A stretch of DNA of 64,000 nucleotides from Niabella pedocola. GTDB taxonomy: Bacteria; Bacteroidota; Bacteroidia; Chitinophagales; Chitinophagaceae. Under the pieces are notes generated by a model. It saw only the letters and a list, made by a program, of their open reading frames with translations. It was not told the origin of the DNA and made no database searches. The DNA is taken from NCBI RefSeq assembly GCF_021044425.1, contig NZ_JAJNEC010000004.1, positions 1-64,000 of the forward strand. The letters run 5' to 3'. Below, in pieces: positions 17,798 through 27,870 of the stretch (position 1 is the stretch's first letter; the number at the start of each line of letters is the position of its first letter). The translations under genes and the position numbers were made by a program.

Positions 17798-19690
17798 CTA
17801 ATATACCCAGCCCGGTGTGGGTTTAAGATTCTTATTTAATTCGATCTCTGCTTTGGGTACGGGCCATGTGTACCACTGATCTCCGATCCACTCATAGGTC
17901 GTACCACCGGTGCTTTCTGTCCCCCCCCATGCATGCTGGGCCACTTTCTGATCAAATTTTGTTTGTCGCAGCGTCTTCCAGCGCATTTCATCGAAGAAGT
18001 TCACTCCTTCACCCATCAGTTCTCTGCGACGCTCATCTCGCACATAATTACGTGCGGTGGATTGATCGGCAAAAGAAGCGGCCATTGTAGGCACTCCTGC
18101 ACGATCCCGTACCTGCTTCACTTTGGCCAATGCGCCACCCAGATCGTTCATTTCAACCAATGCCTCTGCCCACATAAGTAATACATCGGCATAGCGGATA
18201 ATCGGTTCATCAACCGGGTTCTGCTCGCGGCGTGCATACTCCAACCCCTCTCCTACGAATTTTCGGTGAATATATTTAAACTCCGCCTGAGCATTGCAAC
18301 TACCAGAAGTGTAATACGTTGCCGGCAAATTCTTGTTTAAATTCGGTTCAGCACCTGATTGATCTAGATAGTTTTTTCCTGTAACAGGGAACCGGTAAGT
18401 GTACATACCCTCAGCCGTAGAGTTACTGTTTACCCCTTTAAAGCTGGCGTAGGGAGTTACCACGTTCAAAGCCAGTCGAGGGTCTCTGTTGGCGTAAGCC
18501 AATTTCAGACGTGCTTCATTGCCTTCAGGCAGATATAAATCCTTCGCCTGTGCAGAAAGCTTATTTAGCTCCCCATTTACAGCTGTTGTAATGGTACTGT
18601 GCACTTCTGTTCCATTTACTTTTTCATCACGAAGGAAAAACACCTTCCTGTTTGCCGTACTTGAAGCGCTAAGGGCATCCCATTCTGGGAAGAAATCGGA
18701 CCAGCTAAAGGGTTTTACTGTATTTGCATTTACAACAACTTCATACAGGTTAACCAACGCCGGTGTTACCTGCAAATCGGTCCAGCACCCCCTGCTATCC
18801 TTGGCTCCCTGCTGAAAAGCCGCGCAATATTTTTGCAATGCCGTACCGTAACCGGTAGGTTCTTCTATGTATTGAACACTCATGATCATTTCCTGGCATC
18901 GTTCCTGCCCCACTTTAAACAATTGTTTATAGTCTGGATATAAACTATAGCCCATTTCACCTACCTTGGCAAAATCCGCCACGGCTTTGTCATACTGTTT
19001 TGTAAGCAAATAGGCTCTTCCTCTGAAAGCATAAGCAGCACCCTTACTGGCACGGCCCTCACCGTTGATTTGATTATTGGGCAGGTTCGACTCATTGATC
19101 GCATCGGTAAGATCCTGGATCACTAAGGCCCAAACATCTGCTTCCGGGCTTTGACCTTTGTTAGCCTCAGAAGGGCTGATCGGCTCTGTATAAAGCGGTA
19201 CACCCAAGCCTTCCCGCCCATATAACTCATTCAAACGCATGTAGAAAAATGCCCGTAGTACTTTGCATTCTGCTACCAACCGTTTTTTCTTGCCCTCATT
19301 CATCGGAGCGGCAGGAATATGCGCAATGGCATCATTGGCACGGTGAATGCCGTCGTAAAACCATTTCCATTGAAAAGAAAAATAAGAATTGCTCGGATTT
19401 ACCGCACTTGAAAACAGATTTACCAAATTATATTCACCCTGTCCCGTCATTCCGAATGCTTCGTATGCATAGTAGCCAATGTTCGCGCTGGTACCTACAA
19501 TCCCGTCGCTTCTTACCGGTCTTTGCAACGAATAGTACACGCCTATAACCCCTTGGTCCACGAGGCTTTCGGTCGTCCACATAGTACCGGAGGATATTTT
19601 ATCATTTGGCGCAGTTTCCAATAGCCTGTTACATGCCGTTAACATGCCTGCTAGGTATGCTATTGTTAAGAAATATATTATCTTTTTCAT
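17798..19690 (-). CDS. SusD/RagB family outer-membrane glycan-binding lipoprotein
   Basis: Surface lipoprotein that caps the SusC channel and binds glycan. The 630-residue sequence has a signal peptide with lipobox MLTAC (Cys20), the N-terminal CNRLLETAPNDKISSGTMW pattern typical of SusD, helical TPR-like parts (KAYAFRGRAYLLTKQYDKAVADFAKV-type segment, about residues 210-245) and the C-terminal RagB/SusD domain with RYADVLLMWAEALVEM and RRRELMGEGVNFFDEMRW. Length is normal to slightly long. It follows susC by 87 bp in the same direction, as is usual, and ends in a hairpin terminator. The ligand cannot be read from sequence; neighbours suggest a uronic-acid glycan. Confidence 0.94.
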   Translation of the reverse strand: MKKIIYFLTIAYLAGMLTACNRLLETAPNDKISSGTMWTTESLVDQGVIGVYYSLQRPVRSDGIVGTSANIGYYAYEAFGMTGQGEYNLVNLFSSAVNPSNSYFSFQWKWFYDGIHRANDAIAHIPAAPMNEGKKKRLVAECKVLRAFFYMRLNELYGREGLGVPLYTEPISPSEANKGQSPEADVWALVIQDLTDAINESNLPNNQINGEGRASKGAAYAFRGRAYLLTKQYDKAVADFAKVGEMGYSLYPDYKQLFKVGQERCQEMIMSVQYIEEPTGYGTALQKYCAAFQQGAKDSRGCWTDLQVTPALVNLYEVVVNANTVKPFSWSDFFPEWDALSASSTANRKVFFLRDEKVNGTEVHSTITTAVNGELNKLSAQAKDLYLPEGNEARLKLAYANRDPRLALNVVTPYASFKGVNSNSTAEGMYTYRFPVTGKNYLDQSGAEPNLNKNLPATYYTSGSCNAQAEFKYIHRKFVGEGLEYARREQNPVDEPIIRYADVLLMWAEALVEMNDLGGALAKVKQVRDRAGVPTMAASFADQSTARNYVRDERRRELMGEGVNFFDEMRWKTLRQTKFDQKVAQHAWGGTESTGGTTYEWIGDQWYTWPVPKAEIELNKNLKPTPGWVY

Positions 19691-19777
19691 CTTTATATTT
19701 TTTATAAATTGTAATGCATGAATGAAACGCTGCTAATCATACATTTTATAGCCATGTTTCAGTTCATTCACAGGCTT

Positions 19778-22700
19778 TTAAAATGTGAGTGTAACACCTG
19801 CCGAATATAATCTGGCTATGGGGTAAACAATTATTGAGCTACCCAACTCCGGATCTACGCCTTCAAAGTCTTTATTTTTAATTGTCAGCAGATTTTCCCC
19901 TGAAAAGAATACGCGCAGATCGCTTATCCTTGCTCCTCTGACCCATTTTTGAGGAATGGTATAACCAACCTGCAACGATTTCAACTTCAAATAAGAGGAA
20001 TTATACAGGTAAAAAGTATTTGATGTCATAATGGAACTTGCAGACAACAACCGCGGGAATTTTCCGTTTACATTTGCATTCGGGTCTGTCGCAGGATCAT
20101 AATTGGCATAATCGGTATTCGCCTTCACCGCATCATAGGAATAGTATTTTGTCCACGCATCTGCTGAAACGCCGTCTCTTGTATTTGACAAAATAGATCC
20201 GTTTGCACCACGCTCGTTAATGTAGTGGTAAGAACCTACTCGTCCTGCCCAAAGCATACTCAAGTCTACCCCCTTCCAGGCTGCGGTCATATTCAACCCA
20301 AATACAAATTTAGGGGTGGTGGATTTTCCAGTAAATTCACGGTCGTCATCGTTACCGTATTTTCCATCACCATTTACGTCCGCCATAAGCGTCTGACCAT
20401 ACCAAATATTTGCTGCTCCTGACCCCACCGTATTATTGTTAAAGGAATAACCTGCCGCGATCATCGCTTTTACCCATTCAAGGTCAGCTTTGGTACGGAT
20501 CATGCCGTCTTTAGGACCACCATTCGGATTTACAGAGCCGTCAGCTTTTTTATACGTTCCATCGCCTGCATAAGGTTTACGCAGGAACCACTCATCAATC
20601 ATGTGCCCTTCTACGCGGCGAGTATCACCGCCGGTGGAAACATCGGCCAGGTTGGTATAACGCCAGGTAGGGTTACCCCATATATCAAGTGTTGAAGGAT
20701 CCTGCTGATATTTTAAAGCACCTTTAAAATCGGTAACCTTGTTTATATTATAGCTAACGTTACCGCTGATACCATATCTAAATTCACCAACCCGATCGTT
20801 CCAGCCCAACGTAAGCTCTATACCCTTATTTCCTAGAGATGCCGTATTAGCCATGGGTGCACTGATATTACCCATAGTGAGGTAGATAATAGCAGCGGTA
20901 AGAATATCAGATGTATGCCGGTAATAAAAATCGGCCTCCGCATTCAGGCGATTCCTTAAAAACCTGGCTTCAACACCCATATTATAAGTAGTCAGCTTTT
21001 CCCAGGATAAGCTCAGGTTTTGGATGGTTTGCTGTATCACACCGTTAGCTACCTGTTCGCCGAATACATTGTTTACTTTTTGATAGAGCGTTTGCCAATC
21101 ATAATTGCCGCTAACGGTGTTTCCCAGAGTGCCATAAGAGCCTCTTAATTTTAAATAATTTACGACGTCCTTAGCCGACTCGAAGAATGGCTCATTACTA
21201 ACAACCCATCCTGCAGAAAATGAGGGAAACAAGCCACTGCGATGTCCAGGCGCAAACTTAGATGAAGCATCAGAACGAAAATTGGCTTCTAGCAGGTACT
21301 TCCGGTCAAACGCATAATTTAAGCGTCCGAAATAAGAAAGCATGGCATATTCTTGTTTTGCATCTCCTCCTATGGATTCCATAGTAGCCGCGGAAGTGAT
21401 ATCAGTAACGCTCCAATCCAATAATCCCCTTTTAGTAGCATTAAATCCGCTGGTTTGAGAACGGTATTGCTCATACCCCAACAAACCACCTATATCATGT
21501 TTTCCAAAAGTGCGGTTATAACGCAGCAACAGATCCGCAGTGTAGCTGTTCGAATTATAGGCATACCGATAGGTTGTTGCCTGATCCAGATTGCCTACAC
21601 CTTCTTTGGGCGTATCAAAACTTTCACGGAAACTATATAAAGGAATATTCTGAGAATAGTTCTCGTCACTACGTATGTATTCGTTGTAATTAAACCTTGC
21701 TTCGGCTACAATTCCCTTCCAGATATCGGCATTTGCATACCAGCTGGTATTGATACGGGTATAATTATTCAAACCACCATTCGATGCCACCGACTGCAAA
21801 ATATTGTTAACCTGTGTAGTATTCGGATCTTCACTGGCACCATACTTCCCTTCATATATAGGTGTAACGCCAGGAAAAGCCTGAAGCAGATAGGTCATAG
21901 AAGTGCTGCCAGGTTCTTTATACTCTTTGGTTGCATAGGTTTGCGTACCAAACGTAATACGATCGGCGATCTTAGTCTCCAGGTTCGCACGCACGTTGAA
22001 CCGTTGCATACCAGTATTCTTTAATGTTCCCGGATTGTTTTGATATCCAAGGGACATTAAATAATTGGAATTTTTGCTACCGCCGGAAACCGATACACCA
22101 TATCGTTGATACGTTTCTGGTTTAAAAAGAATTTGCGCCCAGTCGGTATTCGGATAAGCCAGCCAATTGGGAATTGTTTGCCCGGTAACGGGATTGGTAT
22201 AAATTCCATTCGGGTTGGCATCTGCAGCACGCCAAGCATCAATAACAGACTGTGCATAGTCCTGCGAAGTAGCTGTAGGATTGGCATTCAGTTTTGCGAT
22301 ATTGTGCAGATCCATCCAGTCTGCGGTACTGGACATAAACTTCAAATCAGTAACCGCTTTTTCCCGCGCGTACAAAGCATTAAAGGTAATTTTAGGAGCT
22401 TCGTTCCTTTTTCCCTTTTTGGTGGTCACCAAAATAACCCCATTTGCAGCTCTCGATCCGTAGATAGCTGCCGAAGAGGCATCTTTCAAAATAGAAATAC
22501 TTTCTACATCATCTGTATTTACCGGTACCATATCAGCCACCACACCGTCTACCAGTATTAGCGGCGCACTGTTATTAAAGGAGCCAGTACCTCTTATTGA
22601 TATAGATACGCCTTCACTACCGGGGTTACCATTTCCTTGCGTCACGCGCACGCCGGGTGCAGCCCCGGCCAGCGTGGAGGATAAATTCATTACTGGACGG

Positions 22701-23122
22701 TTGGCAATTTTGTCAGCGCCCACGGTTGAAACAGAACCCGTCAGGTTCACCCTTTTTTGGGTACCATAACCTACTACTACCACGTCCTCGAGGTTTGAGG
22801 CACTTGCTTTCAGGTTCACTGTTAGCGATGTTTGGGTTCCAACAGTAACCGTTGTTGTTTCATAATTAATAGCAGAAATCTCCAACACATCGCTCTCTGA
22901 TGCGCTGATCTTAAAACGGCCGTCGGTATTGGTGGCCGTACCCGCCCCGGTGGTCTTATTTACAACGGACGCATTGGGCACCGACGTATTACTACCGTCC
23001 GTTACAATCCCCTGAACTTGCTTTGACTGCGCATGTAGCAGCGAAGGCACCAATAAAAATAGTACGGCAATCAGCCAGCAACTACGCCGACGAAGCCCAT
23101 GGCCTGAATCCTTAAATGGCAT
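19778..23122 (-). CDS. SusC/RagA family TonB-linked outer-membrane transporter
   Basis: TonB-dependent glycan importer of 1114 residues from the ATG at 23122 (the frame is open to 23218, but MPFKDSGHGLRRRSCWL followed by a hydrophobic segment and LLHAQ is the natural signal peptide). After it come a carboxypeptidase-like regulatory domain (VQGIVTDGSNTSVPNASV), the signature VVVGYGTQKRVNLTGSV, a plug domain with ASSAAIYGSRAANGVILVTTKKG, and a long beta-barrel ending in a Phe-terminated strand (LYSAGVTLTF). It pairs with SusD downstream and is transcribed away from the hybrid two-component regulator, the usual regulatory arrangement. A promoter of TTTG-N17-TAATTTTT form lies at 23341-23313. Confidence 0.95.
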   Translation of the reverse strand: MPFKDSGHGLRRRSCWLIAVLFLLVPSLLHAQSKQVQGIVTDGSNTSVPNASVVNKTTGAGTATNTDGRFKISASESDVLEISAINYETTTVTVGTQTSLTVNLKASASNLEDVVVVGYGTQKRVNLTGSVSTVGADKIANRPVMNLSSTLAGAAPGVRVTQGNGNPGSEGVSISIRGTGSFNNSAPLILVDGVVADMVPVNTDDVESISILKDASSAAIYGSRAANGVILVTTKKGKRNEAPKITFNALYAREKAVTDLKFMSSTADWMDLHNIAKLNANPTATSQDYAQSVIDAWRAADANPNGIYTNPVTGQTIPNWLAYPNTDWAQILFKPETYQRYGVSVSGGSKNSNYLMSLGYQNNPGTLKNTGMQRFNVRANLETKIADRITFGTQTYATKEYKEPGSTSMTYLLQAFPGVTPIYEGKYGASEDPNTTQVNNILQSVASNGGLNNYTRINTSWYANADIWKGIVAEARFNYNEYIRSDENYSQNIPLYSFRESFDTPKEGVGNLDQATTYRYAYNSNSYTADLLLRYNRTFGKHDIGGLLGYEQYRSQTSGFNATKRGLLDWSVTDITSAATMESIGGDAKQEYAMLSYFGRLNYAFDRKYLLEANFRSDASSKFAPGHRSGLFPSFSAGWVVSNEPFFESAKDVVNYLKLRGSYGTLGNTVSGNYDWQTLYQKVNNVFGEQVANGVIQQTIQNLSLSWEKLTTYNMGVEARFLRNRLNAEADFYYRHTSDILTAAIIYLTMGNISAPMANTASLGNKGIELTLGWNDRVGEFRYGISGNVSYNINKVTDFKGALKYQQDPSTLDIWGNPTWRYTNLADVSTGGDTRRVEGHMIDEWFLRKPYAGDGTYKKADGSVNPNGGPKDGMIRTKADLEWVKAMIAAGYSFNNNTVGSGAANIWYGQTLMADVNGDGKYGNDDDREFTGKSTTPKFVFGLNMTAAWKGVDLSMLWAGRVGSYHYINERGANGSILSNTRDGVSADAWTKYYSYDAVKANTDYANYDPATDPNANVNGKFPRLLSASSIMTSNTFYLYNSSYLKLKSLQVGYTIPQKWVRGARISDLRVFFSGENLLTIKNKDFEGVDPELGSSIIVYPIARLYSAGVTLTF

Positions 23123-23312
23123 AAGCACAAACTTTTTAAAAATGAAAAATGACGGCAGACGTAATGATTGACAGCAATTAGACAAGCATTTCTCCCATGT
23201 ACAATCTCCTGACTGCAATATCGACAGCGAGCCGTCCGGCGGGGGATGAAAATCCTAAAAGAATGGGGAGATTATTTTAAATAGAATGTTAAAACATTGA
23301 TAATCAATAATA

Positions 23313-23341
23313 AAAAATTACGGTTTATGTTGATTTTCAAA
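23313..23341 (-). promoter_or_regulatory. Candidate promoter of susC
   Basis: On the minus strand TTTG (23341-23338) is followed after 17 bp by TAATTTTT (23320-23313), a 7 of 8 match to the Bacteroidota -7 consensus TAnnTTTG. It would give a leader of about 180 nt before the susC start at 23122. Confidence 0.5.
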
Positions 23342-23393
23342 AAACGACAACCGCTAAAACAAGTGCGGTCCTGCAGCTTAACCTAAAGGTGTT

Positions 23394-23432
23394 AAAAAGA
23401 ATGGACCGTCGTTTTTGACAGCCCATTCTTTT
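23394..23432. promoter_or_regulatory. Hairpin between susC and the hybrid sensor gene
   Basis: AAAAAGAATGG (23394-23404) and CCCATTCTTTT (23422-23432) form an inverted repeat around a 17-nt loop; read leftward it ends in five T, like a terminator, yet no gene lies upstream in that direction. A third copy of the arm, AAAAGAATGGGG, occurs at 23257-23268. It may end a small RNA or antisense transcript, or be a binding site; the sequence does not decide. Confidence 0.45.
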
Positions 23433-23566
23433 CTTGGTAGATTCCCAGTTCACTCAAAAGAAGAATAATCGTAAAAAGTCACCTTGAATCATCGAAAATT
23501 AAAACTGCTCACCTTGCCAGTACTACATTTTTTCAGGACAAGTGAGCTTTTCGCTAATAAAACCAC

Positions 23567-23598
23567 TTTCTATAAAGTCATTTCTCTTCTTATCTTTA
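23567..23598 (+). promoter_or_regulatory. Possible promoter of the hybrid sensor gene
   Basis: TATCTTTA at 23591-23598 resembles the -7 element TAnnTTTG, with TTTC 20 bp upstream at 23567-23570 as a weak -33 element. It would place transcription start about 15 bp before the ATG at 23618. Confidence 0.35.
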
Positions 23599-23617
23599 GT
23601 TAATATTTCTACCATAA

Positions 23618-26600
23618 ATGAGGGGTGTTAAAAGAGCTGCTGTACTATTCAATAGGTCACATGGGTGTAAAACCTGTCTTCAATATGTAATAAAGTGGTG
23701 CATAGGCCAATCGCTGGTGCTACTTACAACCATTTGTTATGGTCAACGTATCAGCTTTAATCATTTAACATCCGAGAATGGCTTATCCAATAATTCGGTA
23801 CTCTCCATTACACAGGATACACAGGGATTTATATGGCTGGGCACTACGAACGGACTCAACCGGTACGACGGCTCGCAGATTAAGACCTACACCGCCGGTG
23901 GTATCCAGGAATCCGGTCTGTTTTCAAATAATATTCTTTCACTGTACCGCGATTCCCAAAGGCGGCTTTGGGTGGGCTCCAGTGGCGGATTGAACTATTA
24001 TAATGATGAAAAAGACCGTTTTGAGAAAATGACCCTGCCCGCTAGCGGGCCCACAGCCGTTAACTGTATTTTTGAAGACCGTCAGCGGCGGTTGTGGATC
24101 GGGACGACAAAAGGCGTTTTTGCCCTTTCAGGCACACGGGACCGGATTACCTGTTTCGTAACCACCGGGAAACAACCCCTGGCAGGAAGCGTGGTAAAAA
24201 GTATTTTCCAGGACAAGGCAGGCCGTATCTGGATCGGATCCACTACCGGCCTGGTGCGGATATGGGAAACCGGCAACCGTTATTATTACGAGTCGTTCTA
24301 CCATGATCCTGCAGATACCAGAAGCCTGAGCAGCGACAATATCTCTGCCATCTGCGAAGACCGCTCGCAACATCTTTGGATCGGCACCCAAAACGCAGGT
24401 CTTAACCTTTACGAACCCGCCACAAAAACTTTTATACAGTTTGCCAAAGGCAGCGGTCCACGGGGGCTTATCCACAACAATATCCGGACCCTGATGGCCC
24501 AAAATGACAGTTCCCTCTGGATCGGAACTCAGGAAGGATTGAGCATCCTGAACACCCATACCCGGCAAATCGTTTCCTTTCAAAACGACGGCGGAGACCC
24601 GAAAAGTCTTAGTCAGAATTCCATTTACAGTCTGTATAAAGATGCAAATGGGTCAGTTTGGATCGGCACCTATTTCGGAGGGGTCAACCGTGTGGATGCA
24701 TTTACAACAGGGTTCCGGATCATGCACAACGATGGCAGCCCGAATGCCATTCCCAATAACGTGGTCAGCAGTATCCTGGAAGACCGTAATACAGATCTCT
24801 GGATCGGCACCGAAGGTGGTGGACTGGTATTGTATAACCGCCGGAACGGACAATTGAGCGTGTTTAAAAATAATGGGAACGACCCCGGAAGTATTGCTTC
24901 CAATCTTGTAAAAGTGGTATACATCGACAAGCAGGGCTATATCTGGTGTGGAACACATGGAGGCGGACTGAATGTACTGGATCCTGTAACCCGCACCTTC
25001 CGGCATTATTTATATAAGCCGGAGGATGCCGAAAGTGCTGGTCTGGAAATTACCTCGCTCGAAGAGGACGACCAGGGAAGATTCTGGCTTGCCACCAATG
25101 CCGGTATCCGTATTTTCAAGAAATCGGGCCTCCAGCTGGAGCCGGTACCGGTTGACCTTATCGATAAAAAACTCAGCCGGTTTTCTGTCAATAATATCTA
25201 TAAGGACCGCGATGGATGGATCTGGATGGGTGGCCTTTCCGGTCTTTTTACCGTACAGGGCAACCAACTTCATACCATTAGCGACTCGACTTCTGTAAAT
25301 ACCTTCCTGGAAGATACAGCCGGTAATATATGGGCCGGTGCGCGAAATGGCACACTTATTTTTTACAACAAAAAAAAGCAGACATTATCGCCGTTTACCA
25401 TACTTTCCGGACAATCGAAAAACATTGTCGGCATCCTGAAAGATCAACAGGGGTTCTTATGGCTGAGTACAGACGAAGGACTTGTGCGATTTGATCCTGT
25501 AACTAAGGCGGTGCTTTCTTATACGGTGGCCGATGGACTCGCCGGCAGGGAATTCAATTACAATTCTTACTTAAAAGACAGCAAAGGCATATTTTACTTT
25601 GGCGGATACCGGGGCATTACCTATTTCGCACCGGATCAGATCGAAGTAAACCGTTACCAGGCACCGCTTGTGTTTACAAACCTGCGCCTTAACAATACCG
25701 ATGTGCGCATCGGAGCTTCCGATGAACTGCTGCAGCGCAATATCAGCCATACTGCCGCCATTTCCTTTCATCACAATCAAAACCTGTTTACCCTGAATTT
25801 TGCCCTTCTTAACTTTATAAAAAGTAATAAGAACCGTTATTCGTACCGGCTGGCAGGATTTGATAAAGACTGGAAACAGGTACGCACACCTGCTGCCACG
25901 TATACCAATCTCCCGCCCGGCGATTATACCTTTTCTGTACGGGGTGCCAACAACGACGGACAATGGACGGATCCGATCAGTATGAAGATCACGGTGCGGC
26001 CTCCTTTCTGGCGCACCTGGTGGGCTTATACGATTTACCTGCTGCTTTTTATCGGGGTGCTTTTCTTTATCACGCGTTTCCTGTTCCTGCGCGCATTGCT
26101 GAAAAAAGAAGACGAACTGCACCAAGTGAAGCTCAATTTTTTTACCAATGTTTCGCATGAGCTCCGAACGCACCTGTCGCTGATTATGGCACCGGTTGAA
26201 AAGCTGCTGGAAGTGAACCAATCGGATCAGTTCACCAAACAGCAAATCGTCCAGATAAAAAACAATTCCAACCGGCTCTTGAAACTGGTAAGTGAATTGA
26301 TGGACTTCCGGAAGGCCGAATCGGATCATCTGAAACTGGAGGTAAAACAACAGAACCTGGTTTCCTTCCTCCAGGAGATCTATTCCAGCTTCAGCGAATT
26401 ATCGCTGGCAAAAAATATACAGATCTCTTTTAACCACGATACAGAAACGGCATTGCTGTATTTTGACGAAAAGCAACTGGAAAAAGTATTTTTCAACCTG
26501 CTGGCGAATGCGTTCAAGTTTACGCCTGAAGGTGGGCGTATAACGGTATCCGTTCACCAGAAGGAAACCAGTACGGAAATACAGGTGGCCGATACCGGGA

Positions 26601-27757
26601 GGGGAATTGCGGCACCTTACTTAAACAAACTTTTTACCAATTATTACCAGGTGGCTGATCACGGCATGCAAAATACCGGGTACGGGATCGGCCTGGCGCT
26701 TTCAAAGAAGATCACCGAACTGCATGGAGGAAACATTCGTGTGGAAAGTACACCCGCCGAAGCGGATCAAAGCGGTTATACCTGTTTTTTTGTAACGCTG
26801 CCGCATGGTAAAACGCATTTTGAAAGTGATCCGCATATTTCGATCCTGGAACAACGGCCCCCGTCTGTGTTCCAGAGCAACGAACCTCCAACTGTAACGG
26901 CGGCTACGATAACCAGTCCGCTCCCGGCAAACCGGCAACATACGGTACTTGTGGTGGAAGATAATCCCGAATTACGTGCGCTTATTTGTCAGCAACTGGA
27001 TCCCGGCTATTATATACAGCAGGCCGCTGATGGATTGCAGGGATGGGAAATGGCCACCGCAAACATACCGGACCTGATCATCAGTGACGTGATGATGCCC
27101 GGTGTCAACGGCATTGAACTTTGTACCCGCTTAAAGACCGACACCCGTACCAGCCATATCCCGGTGATCCTGCTAACGGCCAAAAGCACACAGGCCGACC
27201 AGGTGGCCGGCCTGGAACACGGTGCGGATATTTATATCACCAAACCCTTCAGCATAAAGATCCTGGAATTGCAGATCCGCAACCTGCTGGAAGCCCGCAG
27301 GAAGTTGCAGCAACGGACCATCCGGGAATTTACCTTGCGGGCAGCCCAGGCACAGCTACCGGAAGAATCCGGCACCGCAAGAAGCAGGATCGATTCGGAT
27401 TTTTTAAATACGATCATTGATATCATCGACAGTCACCTGGAAGATGCTGATTTCGGCGTTGAAAAACTATCACGGAAAGTGGGCATGAGTACGCCCATCC
27501 TTTATAAAAAACTGCGGGCACTCACCAATATGTCGGTAAATGAATTTATCAAAACCCGCCGGTTCAAAAAAGCAGCAGAACTGATCCTTCAAAAAGAACT
27601 CACCATTAATGAAGTATCTTATGCGGTGGGTTACGAAGACCGGAAATACTTCAGCAGGGAGTTTAAAAAATACTTTGGTGTAGCGCCCAGTGATTTTACA
27701 CAGCAAACCCTGCAACAGCATCAGGCAGATAAAAGTGAAGAAGCTGGGGATGGTTGA
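23618..27757 (+). CDS. Hybrid two-component system sensor/regulator (HTCS)
   Basis: One-protein sensor and transcription factor of 1379 residues that controls glycan-use genes. Order: signal segment to about residue 43; two-component regulator propeller repeats (about 45-740, with many WIGT, WLGT and WVGS repeats); Y_Y_Y domain (about 740-795); one membrane helix (about 800-825); HisKA with SHELR (His847); HATPase (about 945-1060, N box LLANAFKF); receiver (about 1108-1220, D1157 in SDVMMPG, Lys in TKPFS); C-terminal AraC-type HTH (about 1263-1365). It is transcribed divergently from susC, which it presumably activates on binding a breakdown oligosaccharide in the periplasm. Odd point: the H box reads HELRTH, not the nearly invariant HELRTP; residue 852 is His (codon CAC at 26171), one base away from a Pro codon. 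All other key residues are present. Confidence 0.95.
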   Translation: MRGVKRAAVLFNRSHGCKTCLQYVIKWCIGQSLVLLTTICYGQRISFNHLTSENGLSNNSVLSITQDTQGFIWLGTTNGLNRYDGSQIKTYTAGGIQESGLFSNNILSLYRDSQRRLWVGSSGGLNYYNDEKDRFEKMTLPASGPTAVNCIFEDRQRRLWIGTTKGVFALSGTRDRITCFVTTGKQPLAGSVVKSIFQDKAGRIWIGSTTGLVRIWETGNRYYYESFYHDPADTRSLSSDNISAICEDRSQHLWIGTQNAGLNLYEPATKTFIQFAKGSGPRGLIHNNIRTLMAQNDSSLWIGTQEGLSILNTHTRQIVSFQNDGGDPKSLSQNSIYSLYKDANGSVWIGTYFGGVNRVDAFTTGFRIMHNDGSPNAIPNNVVSSILEDRNTDLWIGTEGGGLVLYNRRNGQLSVFKNNGNDPGSIASNLVKVVYIDKQGYIWCGTHGGGLNVLDPVTRTFRHYLYKPEDAESAGLEITSLEEDDQGRFWLATNAGIRIFKKSGLQLEPVPVDLIDKKLSRFSVNNIYKDRDGWIWMGGLSGLFTVQGNQLHTISDSTSVNTFLEDTAGNIWAGARNGTLIFYNKKKQTLSPFTILSGQSKNIVGILKDQQGFLWLSTDEGLVRFDPVTKAVLSYTVADGLAGREFNYNSYLKDSKGIFYFGGYRGITYFAPDQIEVNRYQAPLVFTNLRLNNTDVRIGASDELLQRNISHTAAISFHHNQNLFTLNFALLNFIKSNKNRYSYRLAGFDKDWKQVRTPAATYTNLPPGDYTFSVRGANNDGQWTDPISMKITVRPPFWRTWWAYTIYLLLFIGVLFFITRFLFLRALLKKEDELHQVKLNFFTNVSHELRTHLSLIMAPVEKLLEVNQSDQFTKQQIVQIKNNSNRLLKLVSELMDFRKAESDHLKLEVKQQNLVSFLQEIYSSFSELSLAKNIQISFNHDTETALLYFDEKQLEKVFFNLLANAFKFTPEGGRITVSVHQKETSTEIQVADTGRGIAAPYLNKLFTNYYQVADHGMQNTGYGIGLALSKKITELHGGNIRVESTPAEADQSGYTCFFVTLPHGKTHFESDPHISILEQRPPSVFQSNEPPTVTAATITSPLPANRQHTVLVVEDNPELRALICQQLDPGYYIQQAADGLQGWEMATANIPDLIISDVMMPGVNGIELCTRLKTDTRTSHIPVILLTAKSTQADQVAGLEHGADIYITKPFSIKILELQIRNLLEARRKLQQRTIREFTLRAAQAQLPEESGTARSRIDSDFLNTIIDIIDSHLEDADFGVEKLSRKVGMSTPILYKKLRALTNMSVNEFIKTRRFKKAAELILQKELTINEVSYAVGYEDRKYFSREFKKYFGVAPSDFTQQTLQQHQADKSEEAGDG

Positions 27758-27870
27758 TACATGCAGCATTTCTATTTTTAACAATGAGTACGAAATGATG
27801 TAAGGAAAACATCTCTAATAATACCTTTGTAAGCCCTGGCGGACTCCTGCGCACATCGCGGTTTATTTTT

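Noticed and set aside
25571..26350. 259-codon frame on the minus strand
   Set aside because: It is antisense to the hybrid sensor gene.
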